DNA of 64,000 nt from Bacteroidales bacterium (GTDB lineage Bacteria > Bacteroidota > Bacteroidia > Bacteroidales > UBA1402). The stretch is taken from assembly GCA_021373135.1 (NCBI GenBank), contig JAJFTH010000003.1:372001-436000 (forward strand), written 5' to 3'. Made by a program: the position numbers and the translations under genes. The notes under the pieces were generated by a model. The model was given only the letters and a program-made list of their open reading frames with translations. It was not told where the DNA came from and searched no databases. Positions 62,436 to 64,000 of this stretch are shown piece after piece; the stretch's first letter is position 1; every line of letters begins with the position of its first letter.

Positions 62436-63413
62436 TTAATTTGTTATATTATTATCCCAATACCATTTAACAGCTTCTTTCAGTCCGTCACGCATACTAT
62501 ATTGCGGATTGTATCCCAACATTTTTTTAGCTTTTTCGATACTGGCTAAAGAATGGGGTATGTCTCCAACGCGGATTGGTCCATAGTGAACTTCAACATC
62601 GAAAATTTTTTCATCAAACTCACTCAAAAATTCTTTGAGATATCTTACCAATTGGTTCAATGTAACCCGTTCTCCAAAAGCAGTGTTGAAAACCTGATTT
62701 ACAGCCTCTTGATTTTTTGTTTCAAGTGCCAGTAAATTCATTTGAACGACATTATCTATATAAGTAAAGTCACGCGAATATTCACCATCACCGTTGATTG
62801 TTATCGATTCGTGAGCCATCAACTTTTTTACAAACAAGGGAATAACAGCAGCATAAGCACCCAACGGATCCTGTCTTTTTCCAAAAACATTAAAATAACG
62901 CAATCCTATGCATTCCAATCCGTATGTTTTGGCAAAGACATCGGCATAAAGTTCGTTGACATATTTTGTGACGGCATAAGGAGATAAAGGTTTGCCAATT
63001 ACATCTTCAACCTTCGGCAGTGTTTTACTGTCCCCATAAGTGGAAGAACTGGCAGCATACAGAAAACGTTTTACACCTGCATTCCGAGAAGCAATCAGAA
63101 TATTTAAAAAGCCGCTGATATTCACTTCGTTGGTTGTTGCCGGATCCTTAATGGAACGTGGTACCGAACCTAAAGCTGCTTCATGTAATACATACTCCAC
63201 ACCATCTACCGCCCTTTGACAATCTTCCGGTTTACGAATATCGCCAACTATCAACTTGAATGTTTTAGGGTATGAAAAGATTAATGGCTGCAGATTTTCA
63301 ATTTTTCCGGTCATAAAATTATCTAAGCATACCACCTCATCACCACGCATTAGAAGTGCTTCACACAAATTGGAACCGATAAACCCAGCTCCGCCGGTTA
63401 CTAATATTTTCAT
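62436..63413 (-). CDS. wbpP: UDP-N-acetylglucosamine 4-epimerase, WbpP/TviC type
   Basis: The start is set at the ATG at 63413 (MKILVTGGAGFIG), giving 325 residues; the longer frame reads through the upstream stop region and is spurious. SDR fold with GGAGFIG at 7-13, SSSTYGDSKTLPKVED, and the catalytic pair in PYAVTKYVNELYADVF. The sequence pattern closely follows WbpP, which interconverts UDP-GlcNAc and UDP-GalNAc. It feeds the dehydrogenase 3 bp downstream. Confidence 0.92.
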   Translation of the reverse strand: MKILVTGGAGFIGSNLCEALLMRGDEVVCLDNFMTGKIENLQPLIFSYPKTFKLIVGDIRKPEDCQRAVDGVEYVLHEAALGSVPRSIKDPATTNEVNISGFLNILIASRNAGVKRFLYAASSSTYGDSKTLPKVEDVIGKPLSPYAVTKYVNELYADVFAKTYGLECIGLRYFNVFGKRQDPLGAYAAVIPLFVKKLMAHESITINGDGEYSRDFTYIDNVVQMNLLALETKNQEAVNQVFNTAFGERVTLNQLVRYLKEFLSEFDEKIFDVEVHYGPIRVGDIPHSLASIEKAKKMLGYNPQYSMRDGLKEAVKWYWDNNITN

Positions 63414-63420
63414 ACGATAA

Positions 63421-64000
63421 TCATTTTTTTGTTTGTTGGTAATCATGACTATAATAGCCATAACCATGTTTCCTGCAACGGCCGTAACGGTAAGCATAAT
63501 ATTTCTGCATATTGGTTGCATTGAGGACGATGTACACGTTGTTCAACTTTTGATCGTTGAATATCTCATTAGCATCAAGAATATTATTTCTACGGGTATA
63601 TTCCGCACGTACAACATAGAGGTTTACATCTGCAAAACGGTTAAGTATCAAGCCATCTGAAACGGCACCTATGGGTGGTGTATCGATGACGATGTAGTCA
63701 AATTGTTCTCTGTTTTGCTTGATCAAATCATCCAAAGCCGATCTGGCCAGTAATTCATTGGGATTAGGAGGAATAGGGCCTGAAGTGATGACCCACAGAT
63801 TGGAGTGAATACCAGATGGACGAATAAGTTTTGTATGGTCTATCTGACCTGAAAGATACTGCGTAACGCCAATTTTATTATCAAGCCCTAAAATCCTATC
63901 AATCATAGGTCTGCGCACATCCAGACATATTATCAGAACCTTTTTTCCAAGAAAAGCCAAACTTAGTGCCAGATTGATGACAACAGATGTTTTGCCCTCA
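63421..64000 (-). CDS. wzc: Tyrosine-protein kinase, Wzc family, C-terminal part
   Basis: The frame runs off the right window edge, so only about 193 residues are visible. The edge shows EGKTSVVINLA (end of the Walker A), then LIICLDVRRP (Walker A') and FDYIVIDTPP (Walker B). The C-terminus has a tyrosine cluster (YYAYRYGRCRKHGYGYYSHDY), the autophosphorylation tail of BY-kinases. The kinase would control system B chain length. The TTG at 63960 is not the start. Confidence 0.93.
   Translation of the reverse strand, partial: EGKTSVVINLALSLAFLGKKVLIICLDVRRPMIDRILGLDNKIGVTQYLSGQIDHTKLIRPSGIHSNLWVITSGPIPPNPNELLARSALDDLIKQNREQFDYIVIDTPPIGAVSDGLILNRFADVNLYVVRAEYTRRNNILDANEIFNDQKLNNVYIVLNATNMQKYYAYRYGRCRKHGYGYYSHDYQQTKK

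Noticed and set aside
63414..63521. N-terminal extension of the 4-epimerase gene
   Set aside because: The extra codons overlap the end of the kinase gene and are not protein-like; the ATG at 63413 begins the cofactor motif exactly.
1..64000. tRNA, rRNA or complete insertion sequences
   Set aside because: No cloverleaf-like sequence, rRNA stretch or transposase gene with terminal repeats was seen by eye; the only mobile-element hint is the weak primase relic.

Overview
The window looks like part of a Bacteroidota genome, most likely order Bacteroidales. Supporting this are an AT-rich composition, a TonB-dependent receptor with a carboxypeptidase-like N-terminal domain, three-gene sensor kinase/response regulator signalling of the Bacteroidota kind, several secreted proteins ending in type IX secretion (T9SS) sorting tails, TAnnTTTG-type -7 boxes, and A-rich leaders instead of Shine-Dalgarno sites. 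Species cannot be named from this sequence.

Region 1 (1-14.4 kb) is outside the polysaccharide locus. It holds the 3' end of a PL8-type polysaccharide lyase, a carboxypeptidase-regulatory-domain protein, a TonB receptor, and an operon of two 7TMR-type sensor kinases plus one response regulator. One of the two kinases has lost its phospho-acceptor histidine. A LamG-domain T9SS protein lies divergent to that operon, followed by a small peptide gene and a Cache-like membrane protein.

Region 2 (14.4-33.5 kb, all minus strand) is polysaccharide system A. In transcription order it encodes a Wza-type SLBB exporter, a Wzz-type chain-length protein, WecE-like aminotransferase, WecF-like transferase, Wzx, an EpsG-type Wzy, three glycosyltransferases, the full UDP-L-FucNAc pathway (FnlA, FnlB, FnlC types), a WbuB-like transferase, a WecA/WbpL-type initiating enzyme, an epimerase/reductase and a WbuC cupin.

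Region 3 (33.5-38.2 kb) is an atypical island: about 1 kb of non-coding DNA with a possible primase relic and a perfect 25-bp palindrome, then two facing BspA-type leucine-rich-repeat surface proteins with a lipoprotein between them.

Region 4 (38.2-64 kb, all minus strand) is polysaccharide system B. It starts with a tyrosine kinase of the Wzc family (cut by the window end), UDP-GlcNAc 4-epimerase and UDP-HexNAc dehydrogenase. Then come transferases, a ChbG-type deacetylase, a second Wzx, a second Wzy, a second FnlA, and a seven-gene cassette with a PglC-like initiating enzyme, two NeuD/PglD-like acyltransferases, an ATP-grasp ligase, a FemAB-like protein and a secreted TIM-barrel-like protein. 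It ends with a compact module of adenylating enzyme, formyltransferase, two acyl carrier proteins, a ketoacyl-ACP synthase III and a PglE-like aminotransferase. This last module is the best candidate for an undescribed system: a small dedicated pathway that could build an unusual acyl or aminoacyl group and place it on a 4-amino sugar. The cassette is bounded by a 53-bp direct repeat that includes two start codons.
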